NCBI GenBank assembly: GCA_958295465.1
Contig: OY282353.1
Span: 1,674,001-1,738,000, forward strand
Direction: 5' to 3'
Source: an uncultured Gammaproteobacteria bacterium
GTDB lineage: Bacteria > Pseudomonadota > Gammaproteobacteria > HK1
Length of the DNA: 64,000 bases
In this document: positions 43,794 to 54,109 of the stretch, one piece after another
Position numbering within the stretch: the stretch's first letter is position 1
Layout of the letters: each line of letters starts with the position of its first letter
Position numbers and translations under genes: made by a program
Notes under the pieces: generated by a model
Seen by the model: the letters and a program-made list of their open reading frames with translations, nothing else
Told to the model about the DNA's origin: nothing
Databases searched by the model: none

Positions 43794-46118
43794 ATGACGC
43801 GACGCCAGTCCGGCCCGACCTCCACCCGCGGAAAGCGATCGCGATCCCGATCCGTGCGACGGTCGAGGCGTGGTGGCCGAATCCGGCGGTGGGCCGTGAC
43901 GTTCACCGCGGCAGGCCTGATCCTGCTGTCGGCGTACGTCGTCTGGCTGGATTTCCGGATTCGAGACGAGTTCGAAGGCACGCGATGGGCCGTGCCCGCC
44001 CGCGTGTTCGCCCGCCCTCTCGAGCTCACCCCCGGGGCGCCGTTTACAGCGGATGCGATCGAGGCGGAGCTGAAGCTCGCCGGCTACCGGCGCGTGCGCT
44101 CCGCGTTCCGGCCCGCGAGCTTCGAGCGCGACGGCGGGCGCGTGCGTCTCGTGACCCGCGAGTTCCGATTCCCCGACGGGACCGCACCATCGCGCCGGGT
44201 CACGGTCTCCGTATCCGGAGGACGCATCGCCGCGGTCGAGGTCGATGGCGAGCCACGCCCACGGGTGCGGGTCGATCCGGCCGAGATCGCCCGGGTCTAC
44301 CCGGCACACCGCGAAGATCGGGTGTTGCTGAGGCTCGACGACGTTCCTGCCGCGTTCCTCGCGATCCTGCTGGAGGTCGAGGACCGCCGGTTCTACGAGC
44401 ACCTCGGGATCGATCCGCTGGCGATCCTGCGCGCGGCCTGGGCCAACTTGCGGGCCGGCCGCGCCGTGCAGGGCGGCAGCACCCTGACGCAACAGCTCGC
44501 CAAGAACTTCTTCCTCTCTCCCGAACGCACGATCACCCGCAAGCTGAACGAGGCGCTCATCGCGCTGCTGCTCGAGTGGCGCTACTCCAAGCACGAGCTG
44601 CTCGAGGGGTACCTGAACGAGGTGTTTCTCGGCCAGCAGGGCGCGTATGCGATCCACGGCTTCGGTCGTGCCGCCCACTACTACTTCGGGCGCGCGCTCG
44701 CGGATCTCGACCTCGACGAGATGGCCCTGCTCGCGGGGATGGTGCGCGGGCCTTCGTACTACGATCCGCGACGCCGTCCCGAGCGGGCGAAGCGGCGTCG
44801 AAACCGGGTGATCGATCTGCTCGAAGCGCGGGGCGTCGCCGGGGCCGGGGCGGCGCAGCGTGCACGGAGCGAGTCGCTTGGGGTGACCCGCCGCCCGCCG
44901 CCCGCGTCGGCGCCCTTTCCGGCGTTCGTCGATCTGGTGCGCCGGCAGCTCCGGCGCGACTACCCGGGCGAGGTGCTGCGCAGCGAGGGGCTGCGGATCC
45001 TCACGACCCTCGACCCCACCGTTCAGCGGGCGGCGGAATCGGCGCTCGATCAGTCGATGCCGTTCCTCGCACGCCGGAGCCGCATTGCGTCCGGCGAGCT
45101 CCAGGCCGCGATCGCGGTCACGGATGCCCGGTCCGGCGAAGTGCTTTCCATCGTGGGGGGCCGTGACCCGCGCGGCACCGGATTCAATCGTGCCCTCGAT
45201 GCGGTTCGTCCCGTCGGGTCGGTGGTCAAGCCCGCGGTCTATCTCGCCGCGTTGACCGAGCCGCGGTTCCATCTCGCATCCTTCGTTCGCGACGATCCGG
45301 TGCGGGTCGACGGTCCGCGCGGTCCGTGGCGGCCACGAAACCACGATGGCCGCTCCCATGGCGCGGTGTTCCTGCGCGACGCCCTCGTGCACTCCTACAA
45401 CCTCGCGACCGTCCGGCTCGGGCTCGACGTCGGGCTGGAACGGATCCGCGACACGATTCGTGCGCTGGGGGTGTCACGACCGTTCGCCACCTATCCGGCG
45501 ATGCTTCTCGGCACGATCGAACTCGCCCCCATCGAGGTCAACGCCATGTACCAATCGCTTGCGACCGGCGGTTTGCGGCTGCCGCTGCGAGCGATCCGGG
45601 GGGTTACGGATCGGCATGGGCGCCCACTCGGGCGCTATCCCGAGCGCTCCACCCGGGTCGCGGACGGCCGAGCGGTGTTTCTCGTCACCCACGCGTTGCA
45701 TGGCGTGCTGAGCGAAGGCACCGGGCGCAGGGCCCGGGCGCTCCTCGGCCGCGACCAGAGGCTTGCGGGGAAGACCGGCACCACCGGCGGCCTGCGCGAT
45801 AGCTGGTTCGCCGGCTACGGCGCGGACCGGGTCGCCGTGGTCTGGATAGGGCGTGACGACAATCGGCCCGTGAACCTGAGCGGATCGAGCGGGGCGTTGG
45901 AGGTCTGGGCCCGCCTGATGCGTGCGATCGGCGCCTCGCCGATCTCCGATGCCGCGCCGCAGGGCGTGGAATGGCATTGGGTCAGCCGAAGCGAGGGGCG
46001 GCGCATCCAGCGCGCCTGTGACGGCGCCCGGCGGCTTCCGTTCGTCACCGGGCGCCTCCCGCCCGAGGGACGGTGCGGTTCGCAGACCGCCGCACGCGGT
46101 AACGCCGCGGCCTCCTGA
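43794..46118 (+). CDS. mrcB: Bifunctional penicillin-binding protein 1B
   Basis: 774 residues from ATG 43794. Short basic cytoplasmic tail, one membrane helix (AVTFTAAGLILLSAYVVWL), UB2H-like region (TADAIEAELKLAGYRRVRSA), GT51 glycosyltransferase with EDRRFYEHLGIDPLAILRAA and GGSTLTQQLAKNFFLSPERT, transpeptidase with SxxK (RPVGSVVKPAVYLAAL), SYNLA and KTGTTGGLRDSWFAG. Polymerises and cross-links peptidoglycan in the periplasm. The UB2H part distinguishes it from PBP1A; LpoB would be its activator. Confidence 0.95.
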   Translation: MTRRQSGPTSTRGKRSRSRSVRRSRRGGRIRRWAVTFTAAGLILLSAYVVWLDFRIRDEFEGTRWAVPARVFARPLELTPGAPFTADAIEAELKLAGYRRVRSAFRPASFERDGGRVRLVTREFRFPDGTAPSRRVTVSVSGGRIAAVEVDGEPRPRVRVDPAEIARVYPAHREDRVLLRLDDVPAAFLAILLEVEDRRFYEHLGIDPLAILRAAWANLRAGRAVQGGSTLTQQLAKNFFLSPERTITRKLNEALIALLLEWRYSKHELLEGYLNEVFLGQQGAYAIHGFGRAAHYYFGRALADLDLDEMALLAGMVRGPSYYDPRRRPERAKRRRNRVIDLLEARGVAGAGAAQRARSESLGVTRRPPPASAPFPAFVDLVRRQLRRDYPGEVLRSEGLRILTTLDPTVQRAAESALDQSMPFLARRSRIASGELQAAIAVTDARSGEVLSIVGGRDPRGTGFNRALDAVRPVGSVVKPAVYLAALTEPRFHLASFVRDDPVRVDGPRGPWRPRNHDGRSHGAVFLRDALVHSYNLATVRLGLDVGLERIRDTIRALGVSRPFATYPAMLLGTIELAPIEVNAMYQSLATGGLRLPLRAIRGVTDRHGRPLGRYPERSTRVADGRAVFLVTHALHGVLSEGTGRRARALLGRDQRLAGKTGTTGGLRDSWFAGYGADRVAVVWIGRDDNRPVNLSGSSGALEVWARLMRAIGASPISDAAPQGVEWHWVSRSEGRRIQRACDGARRLPFVTGRLPPEGRCGSQTAARGNAAAS

Positions 46119-46331
46119 CGGGTTCCGGACCGGGCGGCGCCCGGGTCGCGTGGCGTGGCGGTGGCCACGAGAGCGAGCATGGTGTGGACCACCGCCGCAC
46201 GCTCGCACGGCGGCGGGCCTGGCGGGAATTGCCGGCGGTTTGCTCCGATCATGTGATTCCGATGCGAGCCTGTAGCATACTTTTCGCCACTCACCGGACA
46301 GAGGGCGGCGGACCCGAGCGGAGACGTCTCC

Positions 46332-46511
46332 ATGCACGATCGAATGCGGTCCGTCGCGGGGATGCCGACGAAGCACTGGCGCCTGCTCGACGATGGACGG
46401 GTGCAGTGCGACGTTTGCCTGCGGGCTTGGGCGGTAACCGTGAAGGTCGTGCCCTCCACCGGGATGCTGCAATCGGCCGGCACCGCTGGCCGGGTTCGGG
46501 TGGCGCGGTGA
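46332..46511 (+). pseudogene. Truncated AmrS-like radical SAM N-terminus fused to a duplicated moaD start
   Basis: MPTKHWRLLDDGRVQCDVC is the opening of AmmeMemoRadiSam-system radical SAM enzymes (AmrS: ...W..L.DGRVQCDLCPR.C). After RAW the frame runs into a copy of the moaD 5' end (AVTVKVVPSTG) and stops at 46509-46511. That TGA overlaps the moaD GTG (GTGA). The radical SAM core is absent. Confidence 0.6.
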
Positions 46512-46570
46512 CCGTCAAGGTCGTCCTCTCCACCGGGACGAGCCTCCAGCGCACCGGTGGGGAGAGGGAG
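46431..46570. repeat. 74-bp tandem duplication at the moaD start
   Basis: GCGGTAACCGTGAAGGTCGT at 46431 and GCGGTGACCGTCAAGGTCGT at 46505. The first copy is fused to the AmrS fragment, the second begins moaD. Confidence 0.65.
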
Positions 46571-46759
46571 TTCGAGGTCGATGCCCGCAATCTGCGCGGG
46601 GTGATCAGGGCGATGGACGCGCGCTTTCCCGGCCTCGGGGAGTACCTTGAAGAAGAGACCACCGTCGCGATCGACGGCCAGATCCATGAGACCGCGTACT
46701 TCCAGCGGCTGCACGAGAACGCCGAGGTGTATTTCCTGCCGAAGATCGAGGCAGGTTGA
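46508..46759 (+). CDS. MoaD/ThiS-family ubiquitin-like sulfur carrier
   Basis: 83 residues from GTG 46508. Beta-grasp pattern (TVKVVLSTGTSLQRTGGE; LRGVIRAMDARFPGLGEYL; VAIDGQIHE; AEVYFLPKIEAG). It ends KIEAG, not the usual carboxy-terminal Gly-Gly, so whether it can be adenylated and thiocarboxylated is open. No moeB-like gene is adjacent. Confidence 0.75.
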   Translation: MTVKVVLSTGTSLQRTGGEREFEVDARNLRGVIRAMDARFPGLGEYLEEETTVAIDGQIHETAYFQRLHENAEVYFLPKIEAG

Positions 46760-47033
46760 GCGGGGGTGGGACGCCCGTTTCCGATCCGCCACGTCGTATT
46801 CGCCCGTGACCCGGGCGCCGGCCCGCGCGCAGGAGCGGGAATCAGCGGGAGGAGGACGACGCTGATCTTCCGAGGCGGAATCTGTCCGCGTTCTGCGTGC
46901 TGCACGTTCCGCGGGAGAGTCACCGCCGGTACTGCACGTCGTCTTCGGTTCGCGGCGAGATGCCGGCCGCTCTTGGAGCGCAGCGGACCGGGCGGTCGAG
47001 GTCGAGCGGCGGCGAGACGCCGGCGCTGACCGG

Positions 47034-48047
47034 TCAGGCCGAGGCGCTCCCTTGCCCGGCACGGCTCGGCCACGCCTCCATCGCGATCTCGAACGAGCGC
47101 ACGCGCGCTTCGTGGTCGAAGATCTGGGACGCGATCATCAGTTCGTCGACTCCGGTGCGCTCGACGAACCGCTCCATCTGCCCGAGCACCGTTACCGGGG
47201 AGCCGACCGCCGAGCATGCGCCGTGTTCGTCGAGCATCGCCCGCTCGCGCCTGCCCAGTCGCGCTTCGAAACCGTCGTCCGGCGGCGGGAGACGGCGGGG
47301 TCTTCCCCGGCGCAGCGCCAGCGTCCATTGCCGCGCCGAGGTGCGCAGGCGGTGACCTTCCTCGTCGGTGTCGGCCGCGAACACGTTGAATCCGGCCATG
47401 GCCCAGGGCTCGGAGAGCTGCGCCGAGGGTCTGAACGATTCGCGGTAGATGTCGAGGGCAGGCATCAGGGCGGCCGGCGCGAAGTGCGATGCGAAGGCGT
47501 ATGGTAGTCCGAGCATCGCGGCGAGCTGTGCGCCATAGAGGCTCGACCCCAGGATCCAGATGGGAACGTTCTGACCGCTGCCCGGAATGGCCCGGACGTG
47601 GTCGTCCGGCCGCGGCTCGCGGAAGTAGTCCTGCAGCTCGACCACGTCGCGCGGAAAGTCGTCGGGGTCGCCGTGGAGGTTGCGCCGCAACGCGAACGCG
47701 GTGCGCTGGTCGGTGCCGGGCGCACGGCCGAGGCCGAGGTCGATGCGCCCCGGGTACAGCGCGTCGAGGGTGCCGAACTGCTCGGCGATGACCAGCGGTG
47801 CATGGTTCGGCAGCATGATCCCCCCGGCGCCCACCCGGATCGTGGACGTCCCGCCAGCAACGTGGCCGATCACCACCGCGGTCGCCGCGCTCGCGATGCC
47901 GGGCATGTTGTGGTGCTCCGCCACCCAGTAGCGGCGATACCCCAGCGCCTCGGCCCGGCGCGCGAGGTCGAGGGAGTTGCGCATCGACTGCGCGGGGCTC
48001 CCGCCTTCGGTGATGGGTGAAAGATCGAGAACGGACAGTGCGGTCAT
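47034..48047 (-). CDS. LLM-class flavin-dependent oxidoreductase
   Basis: 337 residues. Bacterial-luciferase-like TIM barrel of the YhbW type: [20 protein letters not shown] at the start, [75 protein letters not shown]. An FMNH2-dependent monooxygenase; substrate unknown. Stands alone. Confidence 0.85.
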   Translation of the reverse strand: MTALSVLDLSPITEGGSPAQSMRNSLDLARRAEALGYRRYWVAEHHNMPGIASAATAVVIGHVAGGTSTIRVGAGGIMLPNHAPLVIAEQFGTLDALYPGRIDLGLGRAPGTDQRTAFALRRNLHGDPDDFPRDVVELQDYFREPRPDDHVRAIPGSGQNVPIWILGSSLYGAQLAAMLGLPYAFASHFAPAALMPALDIYRESFRPSAQLSEPWAMAGFNVFAADTDEEGHRLRTSARQWTLALRRGRPRRLPPPDDGFEARLGRRERAMLDEHGACSAVGSPVTVLGQMERFVERTGVDELMIASQIFDHEARVRSFEIAMEAWPSRAGQGSASA

Positions 48048-48533
48048 GGGGTCAATCCACGTCGCGCCCGGCGACGCCCGGTGAAGGAAGAAGGCATGTC
48101 GCGGTGAAAGCGGCGGCCCCGGCGAACCGGCGGATCGACTCCGGAAGATCGGGAACGGGCAGTGCGGCCACAGGGTGCGATACGGCTCGAATCGATCTCA
48201 AGGGCGGTGACCGGACGCTCACGATACAATCGCCCCATGCCCCCCTGCGCCGCTCATCGCCGTATGCTGCGACCCGCGGCGCCGGATCTGCAAGGCCGAT
48301 CGCGGGCACGTTCGATGCCCGGTGCGAGTGGCGACCGCTGGCGCGGTCGCTCGGCGATTCCGCCGGGCGGAATCGCGGCTGCTCCGGCCAGCGCCGCGGA
48401 CGGGCGGGCACGTTCGATGTCCGGTGCGAGTGGCGACCGCGCCAGCGCCGCGGACGGGCAGGGAACGGGTTTGTTCCATACGAGAGGGCCGAGGCTCGAG
48501 TCATCTGCCGCGGTGCGGTCGCGGTCATAGCCG
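48048..48533. repeat. Intergenic region with nested tandem repeats
   Basis: GGGCACGTTCGATG plus 20 further bases is repeated at 48304 and 48406 (102 bp apart). GCCAGCGCCGCGGACGGGC is repeated at 48387 and 48441 (54 bp apart). A GGAAGATCGGGAACGGGCA near 48145 is a third relative. No gene is recognisable in 48048-48533. Confidence 0.6.
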
Positions 48534-49787
48534 ATGGGCACCGGCCGCCTCCTGCTCCGCAACCCCCGTTTTCTGCTGGTGTGGGTGGTCGGCGGCCTCA
48601 CGGGCATCGTGCGGTGGCTGCAACTCTTCGTACTCGGGCTCTACACGTTCCAGATCACCGGCTCGCCGCTGCTCGTATCGGCGGTGCCGATGTTGTGGAT
48701 GCTGCCGCTCGCATTATGCGGTCCGTTCGTCGGTGTGGTCGCGGATCGCGTCAACCGCAAGAGGCTGCTGGCGGCATCGCTGGCGATGGTGCTCGCGGTC
48801 TCCGTCGCGATGGTGCTGGTCTCGAACGCCGGCGCGTTCGGCTTTCCGTACGTCGCCGCCGCCTCGGTGCTCGGCGGCATCTTCTGGGCGACGGACATGC
48901 CGGTGCGCCGTCGCCTGCTCGGGGATCTCGCGGACGGGGACGTCGCCGCCGCGATGAGTCTCGATTCGGCCACCTCCACCGCCACCCGGATGGCCGGGCC
49001 GGTGCTCGGCGGCGTCGTGCTGCAGGTCTTCGGCCTCGCCGGCGTGTTCATTCTGAGCGCCGTGGTGTTCGCCGTGTCCCTCGGCGTCATCACGCTGACC
49101 CCGGTGCCCGCGACCCCGCGGCAGGTGCAGTCCACCTGGTTCGCCCGGGAGCTGGTCTCGGGGATCCGGTTCGTCGCCGGCGACGCCCGGCTGCGCTGGG
49201 TGCTCGCGGTCACCATCGTGTACAACCTCTGGGGGTTCCCGTTCACCTCGATGATTCCGGTCATCGGCGCCGGCCGGCTCGGCCTGGACTCGGCGATGAC
49301 CGGGCTCCTGTCCAGCACCGAGGGTCTCGGGGCGTTCATCGGCGCGATGGTCATCGCGTTCGCGGCGCGGCCGGGTGGCTTCGTGCCGTTGTATCTGTGG
49401 GGAACCGTCGCCTACCTCGCCCTGGTCGGCTGCCTGGGGGTGGTCTCGCTCATGGCCGGAGGGCCGGTGTCCTCGTTCCTCGTCGCGGCGGGGGTGCTGC
49501 TCGCGATCGGGCTCGCGGGCGCCTGCTTCTCCGCGATGCAGAGCACCCTGTCGTACCTGAATGCGCGGCCGGAGTATCGCAGCCGGGTGCTCGGGGTGCT
49601 GACGCTGTGCATCGGCACCGGACCCATCGGGTTTCTGCACGTCGGCTGGCTTGCCGAGACCTTCGGGGCGCCGGCCGCGCTGATGATCACCGGGTCCGAA
49701 GGACTGCTCGCGCTGCTGGCGCTGCGGATGGCCGGGGCGAAGTACGATACGGCCGAGTCCGGTCGCGGCACGTATGATTCGCGATGA
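48534..49787 (+). CDS. Major facilitator superfamily transporter (EntS-like)
   Basis: 417 residues, twelve hydrophobic segments. Loop 2-3 motif GVVADRVNRKRLLAASLAMV, GGIFWATDMPVRRRLLGDLA and SLDSATSTATRMAGPVLGGV (motif C-like region of drug/siderophore exporters such as EntS/MFS_3). Probably an exporter; substrate unknown. Confidence 0.82.
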   Translation: MGTGRLLLRNPRFLLVWVVGGLTGIVRWLQLFVLGLYTFQITGSPLLVSAVPMLWMLPLALCGPFVGVVADRVNRKRLLAASLAMVLAVSVAMVLVSNAGAFGFPYVAAASVLGGIFWATDMPVRRRLLGDLADGDVAAAMSLDSATSTATRMAGPVLGGVVLQVFGLAGVFILSAVVFAVSLGVITLTPVPATPRQVQSTWFARELVSGIRFVAGDARLRWVLAVTIVYNLWGFPFTSMIPVIGAGRLGLDSAMTGLLSSTEGLGAFIGAMVIAFAARPGGFVPLYLWGTVAYLALVGCLGVVSLMAGGPVSSFLVAAGVLLAIGLAGACFSAMQSTLSYLNARPEYRSRVLGVLTLCIGTGPIGFLHVGWLAETFGAPAALMITGSEGLLALLALRMAGAKYDTAESGRGTYDSR

Positions 49788-49815
49788 ACCGCGCCACGCG
49801 GGGAGGGAACGGATC

Positions 49816-50643
49816 ATGGGCAACTCGGGAAAGTCGGTCGTCGTCACCGGTGCGGCGCAGGGGATCGGGTTCGCGTGCGCGCGGCGTTTCGCGAACGACG
49901 GCGCGAAGGTGGTGCTGGCCGACATTCAGGCCGGCAAGGGCGAGGCGGCAGCCCAATCACTGCGCGAGGCCGGCGGCGAGGCGACGTTCGTCGCTTGCGA
50001 CGTGGGAGATCGCGGGCAGGTCGAGGCGCTGGTCGCGAAGACGGTCGAAGCCTACGGCGGCCTCGACGTGATGATCAGCAACGCCGCGGTGCTCCATCCC
50101 GCCGACGTGCTCGAGCTGGAGGAAGAGGATTTCGACCGGGTGGTGCGGATGAACCTCAAGGGGTTCTTCCTCACCGGCCAGGCTGCGGCGAGGCAGATGG
50201 TCGCGCAGGGCCGCGGCGGGGCGATCATCCACATGTCGTCGATCCAGGCGTACATCACCAATGCGAACCTGCTCTCCTGCACGGTGTGCAAGGGCGGGGT
50301 TGGAGTTGCCCCGTTTCAGTGGGCAGTGAAGGGTTCGGGTTTCACGCAGCTTCCTGGTAGCTCCTCTCGAAGACGAGCGCCGGGAGGGCCGAACCGATGC
50401 ACCGAGCACGGCCTGATGCTGCGGGCGGGTGCGCTGGCAGGCGGGGTCGCGTGCGGACGCCCATTCCATAGCGTGAAATTGCCCTGCCGCCGCGGCTGCC
50501 GGGCCGGCCGCGAAATCGAGTCGTCGTATCGTGTTCGGAGCGTCGGCAGGAATGGCCGCGTCAAGGTGTCGGCGCGGATCGGGCGCCGCCCGCGGTGCTA
50601 TGCTCGCGGCCTCCCCCCACGGCCCCGGCGGACCAACCCATGA
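49816..50643 (+). pseudogene. Short-chain dehydrogenase truncated at the catalytic motif
   Basis: The ATG at 49816 opens a good SDR N-terminus: VVVTGAAQGIGFACARRFAN, VACDVGDRGQVEALV, ISNAAVLHPADVLE, GAIIHMSSIQAYITNA. At the YxxxK position the sequence reads CTVCKGG, with Cys for the catalytic Tyr. Homology then stops at about 50297. An unrelated basic tail of about 115 residues keeps the frame open to a TGA that overlaps the tldD ATG (ATGA at 50640-50643). The protein is almost certainly inactive as a dehydrogenase. Confidence 0.7.
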
Positions 50644-52091
50644 GCCAGACACTCGACATCGCCCGCAACCACATCCTCGCCTCCGGCGGCCTCGTCGAGG
50701 GCGACCTCGAATCCACCCTGGGCCGGCTGCGCGAGCACTCCATCGACGAGGCGGACCTCTACTTCGAATCGACGCGCTCCGAGGCATGGGTGCTTGAAGA
50801 CGGCATCGTGAAGGAAGGCAGCCACAACATCGAGCAGGGCGTCGGAGTGCGCGCGGTGAGCGGCGAGAAGAGCGGGTTCGCGTACTCCGACGAGGTCGCC
50901 CCCGAAGCCCTCGCACACGCGGCGTCGGCCGCGCGCAGCATCGCCCGCGGGGGCGGCGACGGCCGTATCCTGGCATGGCGCGGCTCGCATGCGCCTGCGC
51001 TCTACTCTCCCGTCGATCCGATCGAAACTTTCGACGAGCACGCCCGTATCGCGCTGCTGGAGCGTGCCGACGCGGAAGCCCGGCGGGTCGATCCGCACGT
51101 CCGGCAGGTGATCGTCAGCCTCGCCGGCGAATACAGCCGGGTGCTCGTCGCCTCCAGCGACGGCACCTTCGCCGGCGACGTGCGCCCGCTGGTGCGCATG
51201 AACGTGAGCGTCATCGTCGAGCGAGACGGGCGGCGCGAGCAGGCGTCCACCGGCGGGGGCGGACGCTACGACTACCGCTACTTCACCGATGACGAGGACC
51301 GCGCATGCGCCTATGCGCGCGAGGCGGTGCGCCAGGCGCTCGTGAACCTCGATGCGGAGCCCGCACCGGCCGGCACCATGACCGTGGTGCTGGGGCCGGG
51401 CTGGCCGGGCGTGCTGCTGCACGAGGCGGTCGGGCACGGACTGGAGGGCGACTTCAACCGCAAGGGCAGCTCGGTGTTCGCCGGCCGCATCGGCGAACGG
51501 GTCGCGAGCGAGCAGTGCACGGTGGTCGACGACGGCACCCTGGAGCGCCGCCGCGGATCCCTCACCATCGACGACGAAGGCACCCCGGCCCAGTACACGA
51601 CCCTCATCGAGGACGGAATCCTGAAGGGATACATGCAGGACAAGCTGAACGCGCGACTCACGGGGACGAAATCGACCGGCAACGGACGGCGCGAATCCTA
51701 CGCCCACCTGCCGATGCCGCGCATGACCAACACCTACATGCTCCCCGGCAGGTACGAGCGCGAGGAGATCATCGCCTCGGTGGACAGGGGGCTCTACGCG
51801 GTGAGCTTCGGCGGCGGGCAGGTGGACATCACCTCCGGGAAGTTCGTCTTCTCCGCCAGCGAGGCGTACCTCATCGAAGGCGGCAAGGTCACCCGGCCGG
51901 TGAAAGGAGCGACCCTCATCGGCAACGGCCCCGACGTCCTCACCCGCGTGAGCATGGTCGGCAACGACCTGGAGCTCGACTGGGGTGTCGGGGTGTGCGG
52001 GAAGGACGGCCAGATCGTCCCGGTGGGGGTCGGACAGCCGACGCTGCGCATCGACGGGCTGACGGTGGGCGGAACGAACGTCGAGGGATAG
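50640..52091 (+). CDS. tldD: Metalloprotease TldD
   Basis: 483 residues. Zinc motif [20 protein letters not shown] near residue 262 (HExxxH), [20 protein letters not shown], then [20 protein letters not shown] and [20 protein letters not shown]. TldD forms a heterodimer with TldE/PmbA and processes small peptides such as CcdA and microcin B17. TldE is not in the window. Confidence 0.95.
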   Translation: MSQTLDIARNHILASGGLVEGDLESTLGRLREHSIDEADLYFESTRSEAWVLEDGIVKEGSHNIEQGVGVRAVSGEKSGFAYSDEVAPEALAHAASAARSIARGGGDGRILAWRGSHAPALYSPVDPIETFDEHARIALLERADAEARRVDPHVRQVIVSLAGEYSRVLVASSDGTFAGDVRPLVRMNVSVIVERDGRREQASTGGGGRYDYRYFTDDEDRACAYAREAVRQALVNLDAEPAPAGTMTVVLGPGWPGVLLHEAVGHGLEGDFNRKGSSVFAGRIGERVASEQCTVVDDGTLERRRGSLTIDDEGTPAQYTTLIEDGILKGYMQDKLNARLTGTKSTGNGRRESYAHLPMPRMTNTYMLPGRYEREEIIASVDRGLYAVSFGGGQVDITSGKFVFSASEAYLIEGGKVTRPVKGATLIGNGPDVLTRVSMVGNDLELDWGVGVCGKDGQIVPVGVGQPTLRIDGLTVGGTNVEG

Positions 52092-52121
52092 CGACGACTT
52101 CCCGGCCTTCCCTCGCGGCGC

Positions 52122-52498
52122 TCCCGCGAGAAGCTGATCGAATGCAAGGACAACGTGCAGCAATTCCCGCTAACCCCCCGAAGTACGGTTCCCCAGCTTG
52201 ATTTCGGGGATACTCCGGTAGTTTGAGCGTCGAATCGTAGCGATTTCACGGATGCCTTCCGTGTTAGCGGGAATTGCTGGACAACGTGAAGACCTACTGG
52301 ACCGGCGGTGACGATCTGTCGAACCTGCTCCGCTCCGGTGAAATCGTCGCCTACGACGCCTGGGACGGCACCGCCTTCAAGCTGAACACCGAAAACCCGG
52401 ACATCAACTTCACGCCCCCTGCCCACGGGACGCTGGCGCTGGTGAGCGTGTTCGTCCAGCTCGAAAAGAGGCGGTCGCCGGCTCCACGGAAACGATGA
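52122..52498 (+). pseudogene. PotD-like polyamine-binding protein fragment, split by an inserted element
   Basis: Left of the element the frame gives SREKLIECKDNV. Right of it, after removing one target duplication, it continues NVKTYWTGGDDLSNLLRSGE, then IVAYDAWDGTAFKLNTENPD and INFTPP. This is the middle of a spermidine/putrescine-type extracellular binding protein. Neither the signal peptide nor the C-terminus is present; the frame ends at 52498 in unrelated basic residues. The gene was already a remnant, or became one, when the element inserted. Confidence 0.7.
52158..52279. mobile_element. Intact 122-bp non-autonomous inverted-repeat element (copy 2)
   Basis: Perfect 17-bp terminal inverted repeats CAGCAATTCCCGCTAAC and GTTAGCGGGAATTGCTG, flanked by a perfect 9-bp target duplication GACAACGTG (52149-52157 and 52280-52288). 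It has the same length and is homologous in reverse complement to the element at 31642-31763. No open frame of note. It interrupts the potD-like fragment. Confidence 0.9.
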
Positions 52499-52632
52499 CC
52501 CCGGCCCACACCCGCTCCGGCTCGTGAAGCGTGGGCGCGCAACGGCGGAGGCGGCCGTTCAGCGCGTATGCTTCACCGGCTCCCGTCGCACCGGCTTCCT
52601 TCCACGACGATGGTGATCCTCCCGGAGGCCGC

Positions 52633-53751
<1,119 letters not shown>

Positions 53752-54109
53752 GGGGCGATTCTACGGTAAGGCTCCGCCCTTGCACGAACCTGGAAAGAAG
53801 CAGGAGGTCGCACAGAAGGGAGGCCAGCGGGCGCTGCCGGGGGGCGGTCGGGGCGGTCGTCACAGATTCGTCCGTCGTCATGGATTTCATCGCAGCCCGT
53901 TTCACCGGAAGCGGCGTGGCCGACACGGCCGGCCCCGATCACGCGGCCTCTGCCGCCTTGCCCGAGAGCCGTTGCTCCGCGTGTACCCTCGGGGAGGCGC
54001 CGCTCGCACGAACCGAACCAGGACGGTGGCTTTCGGCATTGAGTACACCGCCTTACACTGCAAGACACTGCGCGCGGGCGCGACGCCCCGATTCCCGGAG
54101 GGTGCCGAA
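53752..54109. other. Divergent aroC/aminotransferase intergenic region
   Basis: 358 bp, no gene seen. A ribosome site GGAGGG precedes the GTG of the downstream gene. A TTGAGT near 54039 followed by TTACACTG near 54052 is the only faint promoter-like pair. Confidence 0.4.

Noticed and set aside
46217-46234. Further end of the 122-bp element (GGCGGGAATTGCCGG)
   Set aside because: No partner end is found 122 bp away and no target duplication flanks it; probably chance or an eroded relic.
47034-48047. Bacterial luciferase (LuxA-like, light production)
   Set aside because: It belongs to the widespread YhbW-type LLM family; no luxB, fatty-acid reductase or lux context is present.
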